Shown in pieces: positions 27,176 through 37,692 of a DNA stretch of 64,000 nucleotides (position 1 is its first letter; each line of letters opens with the position of its first letter). The position numbers and the translations under genes are program-made. The stretch is from Winogradskyella psychrotolerans. Its GTDB lineage: Bacteria; Bacteroidota; Bacteroidia; Flavobacteriales; Flavobacteriaceae. The stretch lies in NCBI RefSeq assembly GCF_018860565.1, contig NZ_JAHKPS010000009.1, positions 256,763 to 320,762 of the forward strand. The letters are read 5' to 3'. A model generated the notes under the pieces. The model saw only the letters and a program-made list of their open reading frames with translations. It was not told where the DNA came from and ran no database searches.

Positions 27176-29005
27176 TTATTTCTTCCCGTCCATTTTATCT
27201 TTAAGCGCTTGTAAAGCATCATTTGCATCACCTAAAGTTGGCTTAGCTTCTGCCGCTTGAGCTTCCTGTTTTCTAACAGCTTGCTTAACGATTTTAGCTT
27301 CTTCTTCTCTAAATACTGCTGTATGAGATGCTACAACACGTTTGAATTCTTTATTAAATTCAATGATCTTGAATTCTGCTTCTTCACCTTTAGCAAGTTT
27401 AGAACCATCTTCTTTCTCTAAGTGACGTGCTGGTACAAAGGCAACGATATCTTCGTTAAAATCAATTGTTGCTCCTTTATCTACCATCTCTGTGATAGCT
27501 GCTTTATGTACAGTATCTAATGCAAACTCAGTTTCGTACTTGTCCCAAGGGTTTTCAGTAGTTTGTTTATGACCTAAAGATAATTTACGTCCGTCTACAT
27601 CTAACTCTAATACAACTACGTCTAAAGTATCACCTACGTTACAGAACTCAGATGGGTGCTTAATTTTCTTAGTCCAAGATAAATCTGAGATATAAATTAA
27701 TCCGTCGATACCTTCTTCTAATTCAACAAAAACACCAAAGTTTGTAAAGTTACGTACAATACCTGTGTGTTTAGAACCTACAGGATACTTAGTTGTGATG
27801 TCAGTCCATGGATCTGGTGTTAATTGCTTAATACCAAGAGACATTTTTCTGTCTTCTCTATCTAAAGTTAAGATAACAGCATCAATTTCATCTCCAACAG
27901 ATACGAAATCTTGAGCAGAACGTAAATGCGTAGACCAAGACATTTCACTTACGTGAACTAATCCTTCTACACCTTCTTCTACTTCAACAAAAGCACCGTA
28001 ATCAGCGATTACAACAACTTTACCTTTTACTTTATCTCCAACTTTTACATTTTCACCTAAAGCTTCCCAAGGGTGCTTAGATAATTGTTTAAGACCTAAT
28101 TGGATTCTTGATTTGTTTTCATCAAAATCAAGGATTACAACATTTAATTTCTGATCTAACTCAACAATCTCATTTGGATGGTTGATACGAGACCAAGATA
28201 AATCTGTAATATGAACTAAACCATCTACACCACCTAAATCGATAAACACACCATAAGAAGTAATATTTTTTACAATACCTTCTAATACTTGTCCTTTTTC
28301 TAGTTGACCAATGATTTCTTTCTTTTGTTCTTCAATATCTGCTTCAATTAAAGCTTTATGAGAAACTACTATGTTTTTGAATTCGTGGTTGATTTTCACA
28401 ACTTTAAATTCCATAGTTTTATTTACATACTGATCATAATCTCTAATAGGCTTCACATCGATTTGAGAACCTGGTAAGAAAGCTTCTATACCAAATACGT
28501 CTACAATCATACCACCTTTAGTTCTACATTTTACAAAACCGTTAACGATTTCGCCAGTATCGTGTGCATTATTTACACGATCCCATGCTTTGATTACTCT
28601 CGCTTTTCTGTGAGATAATACTAATTGACCCGTTGCATCTTCACGCACATCAATTAATACTTCAACTTTGTCACCAACAGCTAAGTTAGGGTTGTAACGG
28701 AACTCATTAAGAGAAATTACACCTTCAGACTTTGCGTTAATGTCAATAATTGCATCACGATCTGTGATTGTAATTACAGTACCTTCTACTACTTCGTCAT
28801 CTAAAGTGTCAACGAAATTTTCTGATACTAATTTTTCAAACTCTTCTAATTTAGTGTCTGCAACCTGCTCAATTCCTTCTTCGTAATTGTGCCAATCGAA
28901 CTCTTTTAAGAATTTTTCTGGGTTTGCTTGAGCTTCAGAGATTACTGGAGCTTGAACTGCTTCAGTTGCTTCAACCTCAGCTTGATTTGTTTCTTTTTCA
29001 GACAT
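27176..29005 (-). CDS. rpsA: 30S ribosomal protein S1
   Basis: The 609-residue protein helps mRNA bind the ribosome. It has six S1 (OB-fold) domains, with repeated signatures such as GVFIDLGGVDGLVHITDLSW, GAFVEVEEGVEGLVHVSEMSW and GVFVELEEGIDGLIYISDLSW. The first two are more diverged, as in E. coli. An acidic N-terminal extension of about 40 residues precedes the first domain. It is a single gene with its own promoter and terminator. S1 is often autoregulated through its leader, and a leader of about 110 bases is predicted here. Confidence 0.97.
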   Translation of the reverse strand: MSEKETNQAEVEATEAVQAPVISEAQANPEKFLKEFDWHNYEEGIEQVADTKLEEFEKLVSENFVDTLDDEVVEGTVITITDRDAIIDINAKSEGVISLNEFRYNPNLAVGDKVEVLIDVREDATGQLVLSHRKARVIKAWDRVNNAHDTGEIVNGFVKCRTKGGMIVDVFGIEAFLPGSQIDVKPIRDYDQYVNKTMEFKVVKINHEFKNIVVSHKALIEADIEEQKKEIIGQLEKGQVLEGIVKNITSYGVFIDLGGVDGLVHITDLSWSRINHPNEIVELDQKLNVVILDFDENKSRIQLGLKQLSKHPWEALGENVKVGDKVKGKVVVIADYGAFVEVEEGVEGLVHVSEMSWSTHLRSAQDFVSVGDEIDAVILTLDREDRKMSLGIKQLTPDPWTDITTKYPVGSKHTGIVRNFTNFGVFVELEEGIDGLIYISDLSWTKKIKHPSEFCNVGDTLDVVVLELDVDGRKLSLGHKQTTENPWDKYETEFALDTVHKAAITEMVDKGATIDFNEDIVAFVPARHLEKEDGSKLAKGEEAEFKIIEFNKEFKRVVASHTAVFREEEAKIVKQAVRKQEAQAAEAKPTLGDANDALQALKDKMDGKK

Positions 29006-29124
29006 GTGCTGAATTAAAATTTGTATTCTGTATACTTTGAAAGATTAGCGAAAATCTACAGAAGTTATTATTAAATTTGTTTTGTTCCCTTTCCTTACTT
29101 TCTTAACATCGCTAAAAAGGAGTG

Positions 29125-29156
29125 CAAAAGTACTATATATTATTCTGAAAACCAAA
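29125..29156 (-). promoter_or_regulatory. Promoter of rpsA
   Basis: On the minus strand TTTG (29156-29153) is followed after 20 bases by TACTTTTG (29132-29125), a full match to the Bacteroidetes -33/-7 consensus. Transcription would start near 29118, leaving a leader of about 113 bases. Confidence 0.6.
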
Positions 29157-29289
29157 CACTAATAATGTGACTTTATTTTAAGTCTCGTGTCTTATATAAT
29201 AGTATATCATAATGATGCTTAGAAACACAAAAAAATGGCACATAATTTGGTATATTTACAATACTATTAACAATTAAAAACTTAAAACA

Positions 29290-29667
29290 ATGGTTAAAGC
29301 AAAATATCAAGGTGTATTAGACTTAGGCGAAAAATTAAATATCCAAAACGGAGATGTTAGTGAAAAAGATGGAGTACTACAAGTAAAAGGTACTGCAGCG
29401 ACACAATACGAAAAAAACTTAATTTGGGATAAAATTAAAGAAATAGGAGGTGTTGATCCTTCTGACATTATGGCCGACATAAAAGTAGCAGATGAATCTG
29501 TTTATGCAAGACATACAGTTGCTTCTGGTGAAACTTTAGGTAAAATTGCAAAGCATTATTATGGTGATGCTATGAAATACAAAGAAATCTTTGCTGCTAA
29601 TTCTGATTTACTTAAGAATCCAGATGTAATTCATCCTGATCAGGAGTTAATTATTCCTAATTTGTAA
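29290..29667 (+). CDS. BON/LysM protein (Kbp/YgaU-like)
   Basis: The 125-residue protein has a BON-like N-terminal half (about 1-65: KLNIQNGDVSEKDGVLQVKG, NLIWDKIKEIGG) and one LysM domain at the C-terminus (about 75-124: RHTVASGETLGKIAKHYYGD, IHPDQELIIPNL). This is the architecture of E. coli Kbp (YgaU), a potassium-binding protein of about 149 residues. No signal peptide is visible, as in Kbp. It is divergent from rpsA and followed by a terminator. A potassium-binding role is by family only. Confidence 0.88.
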   Translation: MVKAKYQGVLDLGEKLNIQNGDVSEKDGVLQVKGTAATQYEKNLIWDKIKEIGGVDPSDIMADIKVADESVYARHTVASGETLGKIAKHYYGDAMKYKEIFAANSDLLKNPDVIHPDQELIIPNL

Positions 29668-29687
29668 TAGGACTGATAGATTAGATA

Positions 29688-29721
29688 AAAAAGCGATAAA
29701 CTAAATATTTATCGCTTTTTT
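29688..29721 (+). terminator. Terminator after the BON/LysM gene
   Basis: A 13-bp perfect stem (aaaaagcgataaa / tttatcgcttttt) with a 7-base loop and a T run lies 20 bases after the stop codon. Confidence 0.9.
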
Positions 29722-29752
29722 GTTATCTTAGATTCCTTAATTATAATGACAA

Positions 29753-30166
29753 ATGAAATCTGCTAAAGCTATTTTTTTAAGTTTAATCTTATTAATAAAT
29801 GCTCTATCATGTGATTCTTCTAGTGATGAACTCAATAATAGCACAACCGATGATTATAACAATAGAATAGCATTAATGCAGTTTGACCACAACAACAATA
29901 TAACGAACGACCTTAAACCCATAGAGTTAGATAAAACAAACCAAACTTTTACCGATAAGTCAAATAATAATCTTTTTGGATATGCAACTCCTTCAGGAAC
30001 GTCAATCTATAAAAATGACGAATATATTAATCTATTCTCATCTGCCGATTTAGAGATTTACTATGGTATTCTTAAATGTAATTTTGAAACAAATACTATT
30101 GATATGGTTACGATTAACTCTACAACGATCAATAGGAATATGGTAATATTAGGAACGGTAGATTAG
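29753..30166 (+). CDS. Small hypothetical lipoprotein
   Basis: The 137-residue protein has a lipoprotein signal (LILLINALSCDSSS, Cys at about 20) and an Asn/Asp-rich mature part of about 117 residues with no domain that I recognise. Both flanking genes are unrelated, and it converges on cmk with an 8-base gap. It is probably anchored in the outer membrane. Function unknown. Confidence 0.75.
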   Translation: MKSAKAIFLSLILLINALSCDSSSDELNNSTTDDYNNRIALMQFDHNNNITNDLKPIELDKTNQTFTDKSNNNLFGYATPSGTSIYKNDEYINLFSSADLEIYYGILKCNFETNTIDMVTINSTTINRNMVILGTVD

Positions 30167-30174
30167 TTATTTTA

Positions 30175-30861
30175 TTACTGTATTAAATCATTTGCCAAAC
30201 CAACAATAGTCTCCAGCTGCTCTTCTATGGTCAAATCAGAGTTATCAATTTCAATGGCATCCTCTGCTTTTACTAAAGGAGAATCTTCTCGTGTAGAATC
30301 TATATGGTCTCTAGTGGTTACATTTTCTAAAACATCTTCATAACTCAATTCATGGCCACGATCTGTTAATTCTTTATAACGTCGTTTGGCTCTAGTTTCT
30401 GCAGAAGCGGTCATAAATATTTTTAATTCGGCATCAGGAAAAACAACGGTTCCAATATCGCGTCCATCCATAACAATACCTTTATCTTTTCCCATGAGCT
30501 GCTGTTGTTCTACCAATTTTCGTCGTACAGCAGATAAAGTAGCTACAGGGCTTACAAATTTAGAAACTTTAAGTGTTCTAATATCAGCTTCAATATTTTT
30601 ACCATTTAAATAGACTTCGGCAAAACCAGCTGCCTTATTAAATTTAAAAGTAATACTAATATCTCCTAGCCTATTTATTAACTCTTTTTCTTTAAAAAAA
30701 TCGTCTCCGATATACTCATGCTCTAAAGCAAAGTAAGTTACAGCTCTATACATAGCTCCTGTATCTACGTAAATATAATTTAGTTTTTTTGCTAATTGTT
30801 TAGCAACAGTACTTTTTCCTGTTGATGAAAAGCCATCTATAGCAATAACAATCTTTTTCAT
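30175..30861 (-). CDS. cmk: (d)CMP kinase
   Basis: The 228-residue enzyme phosphorylates CMP and dCMP. The P-loop IDGFSSTGKSTVAKQL is at about residues 6-21, YVDTGAMYRAVTYFA near 30, VMDGRDIGTVVFPDAELKIFM near 150 and RAKRRYKEL near 175. I start it at the ATG at 30861 (MKKIVIAIDG); a start 33 bases upstream would overlap porQ and add a non-family extension. It lies 16 bases after porQ, so the two are probably co-transcribed. Confidence 0.95.
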   Translation of the reverse strand: MKKIVIAIDGFSSTGKSTVAKQLAKKLNYIYVDTGAMYRAVTYFALEHEYIGDDFFKEKELINRLGDISITFKFNKAAGFAEVYLNGKNIEADIRTLKVSKFVSPVATLSAVRRKLVEQQQLMGKDKGIVMDGRDIGTVVFPDAELKIFMTASAETRAKRRYKELTDRGHELSYEDVLENVTTRDHIDSTREDSPLVKAEDAIEIDNSDLTIEEQLETIVGLANDLIQ

Positions 30862-30877
30862 TGTTGATTTATTTAAT

Positions 30878-31909
30878 TTATCTTCTTCGACCATCTAAAT
30901 CTATTTGAAGTCCAAAAAAACTAGTGTTTGAAGCACTTGTATATCTTGCATGCGTATAACTAAAACGCATATTATTTAATTTAATACCAATACCTACTGA
31001 GAGGCCAGAAAAATTTCTTTGATCTACAATACGCAATTCTTCTGCTCGTCTAAAGTTATAACCTAATCTAACATTAAAACCTCCTTCGGGAAACAACTCT
31101 GCCCCCAATATAAGGTGTCTTAATCCTTTATTTAAAAACCCTACTTTTTCTTGGGTTTGATTGCCATCTAAGTCGGTAGTAGCTCGTGCAGGATTAGAAA
31201 CTCCAATAGGCCATTTTTGTAAATTCTCTAGGGTTAAATGCCAACGTAGAGGCACGTTTTCTAGGGTTTGAGACATCCCAAAATTAATTTCAAAAGGCAA
31301 AGGTTCGTTTTGACCTGCATAAGTTGTAAACTGCGTTCCTATATTTCTAAGCGTTAAAGCGGCATGAAAATCGAGTTTTTCATTAATATACATAGCTCCT
31401 AAATCTACCGCACCTCCAATAGAACTGTATTGTTCTAATCCAGAGGTTATAAGCTTTACATTGGCTCCAATATAGATATCTGTATACGGAATATTATAAT
31501 TATAACCTGCAGATAATGCTGCCTCATTTCCTTTAAAAGTTCCTGTTGAATTACCATCAACATCGTAACCATCAAAAGTGCCATAATTAACATATGTAAT
31601 ACCTGCATGAAAGGTTTGTACGTGTCTGTCCCACGTATAAGCATAAGCTGCTGTTCCGTATGTAATTCCGCCTAAATGGCTAGAAACATTAACAGCTAAC
31701 TGATTGTGCATTTGGTAATTTATAGAAGCCGGATTGTAAAGTGCTTCTGTAACATCATGATCAAAGTTAGTAATGATTTTTCCACCTAAAGCAGCTTGTC
31801 TTGGTGAGGATACTAAATTCAAAAATTGATAAGTGGCCTCACCACCCAATTGCGCGAGCATAGGCAGAGAAGAAAGCATTAAAAATAAGGTAGTAATCCT
31901 CTTAATCAT
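30878..31909 (-). CDS. porQ: Type IX secretion system protein PorQ
   Basis: The 343-residue outer-membrane beta-barrel protein has a signal peptide (LFLMLSSLPMLAQ) followed by the family-typical LGGEATYQFLNLVSSPRQAALGGK and EALYNPASINYQ. Barrel strands continue to the C-terminus. PorQ belongs to the attachment complex of the type IX system with PorU, PorV and PorZ. It is located upstream of cmk and is one of two secretion-linked loci in the window. Confidence 0.93.
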   Translation of the reverse strand: MIKRITTLFLMLSSLPMLAQLGGEATYQFLNLVSSPRQAALGGKIITNFDHDVTEALYNPASINYQMHNQLAVNVSSHLGGITYGTAAYAYTWDRHVQTFHAGITYVNYGTFDGYDVDGNSTGTFKGNEAALSAGYNYNIPYTDIYIGANVKLITSGLEQYSSIGGAVDLGAMYINEKLDFHAALTLRNIGTQFTTYAGQNEPLPFEINFGMSQTLENVPLRWHLTLENLQKWPIGVSNPARATTDLDGNQTQEKVGFLNKGLRHLILGAELFPEGGFNVRLGYNFRRAEELRIVDQRNFSGLSVGIGIKLNNMRFSYTHARYTSASNTSFFGLQIDLDGRRR

Positions 31910-31982
31910 AGATTTTGCAAAATAACTAAATCTATCTTAAAACGATGATATGATTTTTTTATTTTTTGAGTGTTGTAGTTTT

Positions 31983-32741
31983 CTATTTTAACTGTAATTT
32001 TTGACCTATTTGAATGGTATTGCTTGTTAATCCATTTAAACGTTTAATTTCATCTACAGCTGTTCCACTATGTAAAGCAATACGATATAAGTTATCTCCT
32101 TTTTTAACAATCCAAACAGACAGGTCGCTAACTTCTTTTGATGTATTAAAATCAGTAACATGAAGTTTTTGACCTACTTTAATTAAATTTGAATGTAAGT
32201 TATTCTGATCTTTTAAATCCTCTACCTTTAAATTATATCGTTTTGCTATACTGTATAAAGTTTCATTTAATTCTACAATATGAATGCTTGAATGGTTACT
32301 TTCTAAATTGCTTTCATAAGTTGTTTTATGTTCAACTTCAACTGTTGGATCTGTAACTACGTCAAAGTTTTTTACACGAAGTCTTTGTCCTTTATCTATT
32401 AATGTTGTCTGTAAATTATTAGCGCGTTTCAGTTCGGTTAAAGAGACCTTGTATGCTTTAGAAACATCTAATAAAGTCTCATTAGATTGAACAATATGAA
32501 AATCGGAATCCACAGCCTTAACAATAGTGTCTTGCTTTTTTGTTTCATCCGTTTGCGGTGTTTTTACATTGTTTTCTGTTTTAGCTTTTACTAGAGTAAT
32601 TTCACCAGTTGCAACATTTAATTTTGCAGGTTTTCCGTCTAATAGCACATCTTTATACTCTACTTTAGATTGTGCTATTAGACTTATATTTACTGCTAAA
32701 ATAAATACAACTGATAAAATAACTTTAAAGCTTTTTCGCAT
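31983..32741 (-). CDS. Secreted protein with three LysM domains
   Basis: The 252-residue protein has a signal peptide (about 1-23, ending ISLIAQ), a linker, and three LysM domains at about residues 81-125 ([20 protein letters not shown]), 153-197 ([20 protein letters not shown]) and 209-252 ([18 protein letters not shown]). LysM binds peptidoglycan, so the protein probably sits in the periplasm on the cell wall. No hydrolase domain is attached. Its start overlaps the lon stop by 17 bases, so translation is probably coupled to lon. Confidence 0.9.
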   Translation of the reverse strand: MRKSFKVILSVVFILAVNISLIAQSKVEYKDVLLDGKPAKLNVATGEITLVKAKTENNVKTPQTDETKKQDTIVKAVDSDFHIVQSNETLLDVSKAYKVSLTELKRANNLQTTLIDKGQRLRVKNFDVVTDPTVEVEHKTTYESNLESNHSSIHIVELNETLYSIAKRYNLKVEDLKDQNNLHSNLIKVGQKLHVTDFNTSKEVSDLSVWIVKKGDNLYRIALHSGTAVDEIKRLNGLTSNTIQIGQKLQLK

Positions 32742-35178
32742 TTTTAACTTTTTGATTTGTAAGCGCCAGTTTTAAAACATCGCTCATATCTGTAACGTAA
32801 TGAAACGTTAATCCTTTCAGATATTCTGGCTTAATTTCCTCTATATCTCTTCTATTATCTTCACAAAGTAAAATCTCTTTAATACGCGCACGCTTGGCTG
32901 CTAATATCTTTTCTTTGATACCTCCAACAGGTAATACTTTACCTCGTAATGTAATCTCACCAGTCATGGCTAAACTCTTTTTCACTTTACGCTGTGTAAA
33001 CAAAGATACTAAAGAAGTTAACATAGTAACACCTGCACTTGGTCCATCTTTAGGAGTTGCTCCTTCTGGAACGTGAATGTGAACATTATATTTTTCAAAC
33101 ACTTCTGGATTAATACCAAATTCATCTGCATTTGCCTTAATATATTCCATAGCAATTGTAGCAGACTCCTTCATTACTTTACCTAAGTTTCCTGTAATAG
33201 ATAGCGCTCCTTTTCCTTTAGATAAAATTGATTCAATAAAGAGAATATCGCCACCTACGCTTGTCCACGCCAATCCTGTTACAACACCTGCAACATCATT
33301 GTTTTCGTATTTATCGCGCTCCATCCTTGGACTTCCTAGAATTTCAATAACATCTTCATTTGTAACCTTAACGTTATACGCTTCTTCCATTGCAATATTT
33401 TTTGCTGCATAACGCACCATTTTTGCAATTTGCTTTTCTAAACCTCTCACTCCAGATTCACGTGTATAACCTTCAACTATTTTTTCGAGTTGTGGCTTTG
33501 CTATTTTTAAAGCTTTATCGTCTAAACCATGTTCTTTTAATTGCTTTGGTAGTAAATGACGTTTAGCAATCTCTACTTTTTCTTCAATAGTATAGCCTGT
33601 TACATTAATAATCTCCATACGATCTCTTAATGCTGGCTGGATTGTATTCATGTTATTAGCCGTCGCAATAAACATCACTTTAGATAAATCATACCCCATT
33701 TCTAGGAAATTATCGTAAAATTCATTGTTTTGTTCGGGATCTAATACTTCTAACATAGCAGAAGATGGGTCACCTTGATGACCTGTAGATAATTTATCTA
33801 TTTCATCTAATACAAATACAGGATTAGACGTTTGCGCTTTCTTTAAACTCTGAATAATTCGTCCTGGCATAGCACCAATATACGTTTTTCTATGGCCTCT
33901 AATTTCTGCTTCATCGCGTAAACCACCTAATGAAATACGCACATACTCTCTTCCTAAAGCTTCGGCAACAGACTTCCCTAAAGACGTTTTACCAACACCT
34001 GGAGGTCCATAAAGACATAATATTGGAGACTTCATATCATTTCTAAGCTTTAAAACGGCTAAATACTCAATGATTCTCTTTTTTACGTCTTCTAATCCAA
34101 AATGGTCACGGTCTAAAATTTTCTGTGCGCGTTTTAAATCAAATTTATCCTTGCTAAACTCATTCCATGGTAAATCTAAGAATAGGTCTAAGTAATTACG
34201 TTGAATAGAATACTCGGCAACCTGAGGATTCATACGTTGCATTTTTGCCAATTCTTTATCAAAATGCTCTTTTACCTTATCGTCCCATTTCTTTTTCTTA
34301 GCACGTGCTTTCATATCTTCAATTTCTTCACCAGAAGACACTCCACCACCCAATTCTTCTTGAATGGTTTTCATTTGTTGGTGCAAGAAATACTCACGTT
34401 GTTGTTGGTTCATATCACTCTGAACCTTAGACTGAATATCATTTTTAAGTTCTAGTTTTTGATATTCAAGATTCATGAATTTCAAGGTTTGAAGTGCACG
34501 CTCCTTTAAATCGTTAATCTTTAACAATTCTTGCTTTTCCTCTACTCTAAGATTCATGTTAGACGACACAAAATTCACCAAGAACGAATCGCTTTCAATA
34601 TTCTTAATTGCAAAACTTGCCTCAGACGGAATATTAGGACTTTCCTTAATAATGTCTAAAGATAAATCCTTAATAGAATCTATAATTGCTCTAAATTCTT
34701 CATTCGCTTTTGCTGGTTTTGCTTCAGGAATATCAGAAATTGTTGCCGTTAAATAAGGCTTCTCAGAAATTACTTTGTTAATAGAAAAACGTTTTTTACC
34801 TTGAATAATAACCGTGGTATTACCATCTGGCATTTTTAATACCTTTAAAATACGTGCAACCGTTCCGGTTTTGTATATGTCTTTTGCTGTTGGATTTTCT
34901 ACCGCCTCATCCTTTTGAGAGACTACACCAACGACTTTACCTCCTTTGTTTGCGTCATTAATTAATTTAATTGAAGCATCACGTCCTGCTGTAATTGGAA
35001 TAACTACACCTGGAAATAAAACCGTATTTCTCAATGGTAGAATTGGTAACGACTCTGGTAACGATTCGTTATTTATTAACTCTTCATCTTCTGGTGTCAT
35101 CAATGGAATTAATTCTGAATTCTCATCGAAATCCTGAAATGACAGATTGTCTAAATTTAAAAATTTTGATTTTTTCAT
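32725..35178 (-). CDS. lon: Lon protease (endopeptidase La)
   Basis: The 817-residue ATP-dependent cytoplasmic protease has an N-terminal substrate-binding domain (about 40-240: [20 protein letters not shown]). A central coiled coil is followed by an AAA+ module (Walker [24 protein letters not shown]) and a C-terminal protease domain with the catalytic serine in [10 protein letters not shown] and lysine in [13 protein letters not shown]. The length is normal. The gene has its own promoter and runs into the LysM gene. Both could belong to an envelope or stress quality-control unit. Confidence 0.98.
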   Translation of the reverse strand: MKKSKFLNLDNLSFQDFDENSELIPLMTPEDEELINNESLPESLPILPLRNTVLFPGVVIPITAGRDASIKLINDANKGGKVVGVVSQKDEAVENPTAKDIYKTGTVARILKVLKMPDGNTTVIIQGKKRFSINKVISEKPYLTATISDIPEAKPAKANEEFRAIIDSIKDLSLDIIKESPNIPSEASFAIKNIESDSFLVNFVSSNMNLRVEEKQELLKINDLKERALQTLKFMNLEYQKLELKNDIQSKVQSDMNQQQREYFLHQQMKTIQEELGGGVSSGEEIEDMKARAKKKKWDDKVKEHFDKELAKMQRMNPQVAEYSIQRNYLDLFLDLPWNEFSKDKFDLKRAQKILDRDHFGLEDVKKRIIEYLAVLKLRNDMKSPILCLYGPPGVGKTSLGKSVAEALGREYVRISLGGLRDEAEIRGHRKTYIGAMPGRIIQSLKKAQTSNPVFVLDEIDKLSTGHQGDPSSAMLEVLDPEQNNEFYDNFLEMGYDLSKVMFIATANNMNTIQPALRDRMEIINVTGYTIEEKVEIAKRHLLPKQLKEHGLDDKALKIAKPQLEKIVEGYTRESGVRGLEKQIAKMVRYAAKNIAMEEAYNVKVTNEDVIEILGSPRMERDKYENNDVAGVVTGLAWTSVGGDILFIESILSKGKGALSITGNLGKVMKESATIAMEYIKANADEFGINPEVFEKYNVHIHVPEGATPKDGPSAGVTMLTSLVSLFTQRKVKKSLAMTGEITLRGKVLPVGGIKEKILAAKRARIKEILLCEDNRRDIEEIKPEYLKGLTFHYVTDMSDVLKLALTNQKVKNAKKL

Positions 35179-35281
35179 ATATATTTTCTAGCCATTCTGT
35201 CATTAACATCAACAGAACAACATTATTTTAAATGTATTAATAATTAACTTTACACTGAATATCAATTTGTTATAAGATATT

Positions 35282-35310
35282 CAAAGTTATTCACACTGTT
35301 ATATTTTCAA
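35282..35310 (-). promoter_or_regulatory. Promoter of lon
   Basis: On the minus strand TTG (35310-35308) is followed after 18 bases by TAACTTTG (35289-35282), an exact -7 match. The predicted leader is about 97 bases. Confidence 0.55.
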
Positions 35311-35408
35311 TTGTTATGCCATTACCTTTATAACGACATAAAACTTTTTTCATTTTAAACTGTAACACTAAAAAAAAAACTCCATCTATAAGTAAAAGCA
35401 ATTGTTTT

Positions 35409-35951
35409 TTGACATCAACCAATCAAAATATCGAACAGTTATTACAACTTTGTCAATCTGGAAACCAACGTGCACAGTTGGAAGTTTACAACAGATACAA
35501 CAAAGCTATGTATAACACAGCAATTAGAATTGTAAAAGATTCTTTTAAAGCTGAAGACATTATGCAAGAGTCTTTTTTAACGGCTTTTACAAAATTAAAC
35601 ACTTTACAAGACGTCAACTTGTTTGGCGCATGGCTAAAACGTATTGTTATAAACAACAGTATTAGCTATTATAATAAAGTGGTTAAACAAAATGAAGTGC
35701 CTTTAGAAAATGTCCTTTATAAAGTTGAAGACCATCAAGGTATTGATGAAGACCATCATAAAAATGAAAAAGTTAAACAAATAATGAGCGCAATGAAAAC
35801 CTTAAAACCCAATTACAGTTTAGGATTATCATTACACTTAATTGAAGGGTATGATTATGAAGAAATCTGTGACATCATGGATATTTCTTATGCCAATTGT
35901 AGAACAATGATTTCGAGAGCGAAAGAAAGTTTACGTAAAAAAATAATGTAA
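35409..35951 (+). CDS. RNA polymerase sigma factor, ECF type
   Basis: The 180-residue protein has region 2 at about residues 20-90 (YNRYNKAMYNTAIRIVKDSFKAEDIMQESFLTAF) and region 4 at about 125-178 (LGLSLHLIEGYDYEEICDIMDISYANCRTMISRAKESLRKKI), the ECF sigma-70 layout. No ATG is available in frame before the conserved part, so translation must start at the TTG at 35409. It begins a four-gene unit with a putative anti-sigma factor and two secreted beta-repeat proteins. ECF factors usually respond to envelope signals. The signal here is unknown. Confidence 0.93.
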   Translation: MTSTNQNIEQLLQLCQSGNQRAQLEVYNRYNKAMYNTAIRIVKDSFKAEDIMQESFLTAFTKLNTLQDVNLFGAWLKRIVINNSISYYNKVVKQNEVPLENVLYKVEDHQGIDEDHHKNEKVKQIMSAMKTLKPNYSLGLSLHLIEGYDYEEICDIMDISYANCRTMISRAKESLRKKIM

Positions 35952-35970
35952 ACCGCTTAATAAAAAAACT

Positions 35971-36534
35971 ATGGAAAAGAATACTATAGATGATTTATTT
36001 GATGACCTAAAGGGTCGTTTTGATATAAGCGAACCTAATCAAGGGCATGAAAATAGATTCTTAAATAAATTGAACGCAAATGATTTGGCTTCAACCAAAA
36101 CTAAAGAACAATTGCGTTTTAACTGGAAACCTTTTTTAGCCATTGCAGCATCAGTAATTATTTGTTTTGGTTTATTTGCAACATTACAAAATCAGCCAGA
36201 ACATTTAGATTTAGCTAGTGTATCTCCAGAAATGTCTGCTACACAAGATTTCTTCACAATTACTATTGAAAACGAATTAAAGAAACTAGACAACGCACGT
36301 TCACCTTTAACTGAACAAATTATTTCGGATGCTTTAATGCAAATTCAACTCTTAGAAAAAGAGTATCAAAATTTAAAAACAGATTTAACTGAAAGCGGAA
36401 AAAACCAACGTGTTATTTATGCGATGATCTCTAACTTTCAAAATAGAATAGACATTTTAAACACCGTTTTAGAACAAATTGAAACGATTAAAGAACTTAA
36501 AACAAATACAAATGAACCTAAACATACAATTTAA
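35971..36534 (+). CDS. Putative anti-sigma factor (single membrane segment)
   Basis: The 187-residue protein has an N-terminal cytoplasmic part of about 50 residues, one membrane segment (FLAIAASVIICFGLFAT, about 50-67) and a helical periplasmic domain. The position 19 bases after an ECF sigma factor and this topology suggest an anti-sigma factor, but the N-terminal part has no zinc-binding HxxxCxxC motif. The assignment rests on context and topology. Its 3' end overlaps the next gene by 23 bases. Confidence 0.75.
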   Translation: MEKNTIDDLFDDLKGRFDISEPNQGHENRFLNKLNANDLASTKTKEQLRFNWKPFLAIAASVIICFGLFATLQNQPEHLDLASVSPEMSATQDFFTITIENELKKLDNARSPLTEQIISDALMQIQLLEKEYQNLKTDLTESGKNQRVIYAMISNFQNRIDILNTVLEQIETIKELKTNTNEPKHTI

Positions 36535-37600
36535 AATAGCCTTTTTATGTCTACTCCTTCCGAGTATTGTATTTGCACATACAAATAAAGACATTGTAAA
36601 ATCTAGCAAAGAAAAAATCATAAAAAAGTCCTTTAATGTATCTTCTAACGCCACATTAAAAGTAGATAATAGCTATGGAAGTATTGATGTTATTACCTGG
36701 GACGAAAACAGAATAGACTTTGATATTCTTATCAAAGTTACAGGTAATGATACCGAAAAAGTACAAGAGCGATTAAATGGCATCACTGTTGATTTTTCAG
36801 CGACTAAAGACTTGGTTTCTGCTATCACCAAAATAAGCAAAACTAAAAGTAGTTGGTGGAATTGGGGAAAAAATAAAAGTATTCAGTTAGAAATTAAATA
36901 TGTAATAAAAATTCCTATTTCTAATAATGTAAACCTTGATCAAGATTACGGTTCTATTAACTTAGATAGACTTAATGGTGTTGCAACTATTAATTGCGAT
37001 TACGGGAAAATTACCACCAAAGAATTGATGGCAGATCATAACGACATCAGATTTGACTACAGCAGTAACTGCTATTTTGAATACATAAAAAGTGGTAAAA
37101 TAACAGCCGATTATAGCGGATTTACAGTTGCAAAAACAAACAACTTAATCGTAAAAGCAGATTACACAAAATCCATTATAGAAGTTGCAGAAAATGTAGA
37201 ATATAATTGTGATTATGGCTCATTAAAAGCCGACAATATCAATAATTTTAGTGGCAAAGGTGATTATCTAACATTACGTTTAGGAAATGTCTTTAAAAAT
37301 GTAAAAATTGATGCCAACTATGGCTCAATAAAAATTGACAGAATGGCGTCAAAAGCACAAAATATTGATATTGATGCAGATTTTACAGGCATTACCATTG
37401 GACACGATGCCAATTACAATTTTGATTTTAATATCGAATTAGAATTCGCATCCTTACGAGAATCAGATGGTTTTAATTTTACCAATAAAGAAATTGACCA
37501 TACTGAGAAAAAATACAACGGTTATTATGGCTCTCAAAATTCTGGAAATAATGTTAAGATAGACTCTGAATACGGAAGTGTTACCTTTAAAATAAACTAG
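36512..37600 (+). CDS. Secreted DUF4097-like beta-repeat protein
   Basis: The product (362 residues from the ATG at 36512) has a signal peptide (FLCLLLPSIVFAH) and then repeated short beta strands rich in Asp, Asn, Tyr and Gly. The recurring YGSI and DYGS pattern (NSYGSIDVITW, DQDYGSINLDRL, NCDYGKITTK, DANYGSIKIDR, DSEYGSVTFK) suggests a right-handed beta-helix such as that of DUF4097-type adhesin-like proteins. It overlaps the putative anti-sigma gene and is probably translated with it. It may be the target or sensor of the sigma module. Molecular function unknown. Confidence 0.82.
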   Translation: MNLNIQFKIAFLCLLLPSIVFAHTNKDIVKSSKEKIIKKSFNVSSNATLKVDNSYGSIDVITWDENRIDFDILIKVTGNDTEKVQERLNGITVDFSATKDLVSAITKISKTKSSWWNWGKNKSIQLEIKYVIKIPISNNVNLDQDYGSINLDRLNGVATINCDYGKITTKELMADHNDIRFDYSSNCYFEYIKSGKITADYSGFTVAKTNNLIVKADYTKSIIEVAENVEYNCDYGSLKADNINNFSGKGDYLTLRLGNVFKNVKIDANYGSIKIDRMASKAQNIDIDADFTGITIGHDANYNFDFNIELEFASLRESDGFNFTNKEIDHTEKKYNGYYGSQNSGNNVKIDSEYGSVTFKIN

Positions 37601-37692
37601 TTACCAAGTTTTGCTTTTAGAATAATCACTATAAAAAACCCTGCAAACTTGTAGGAATAAAAAATAAACATCAAATCAAAAACTAAAACAAC

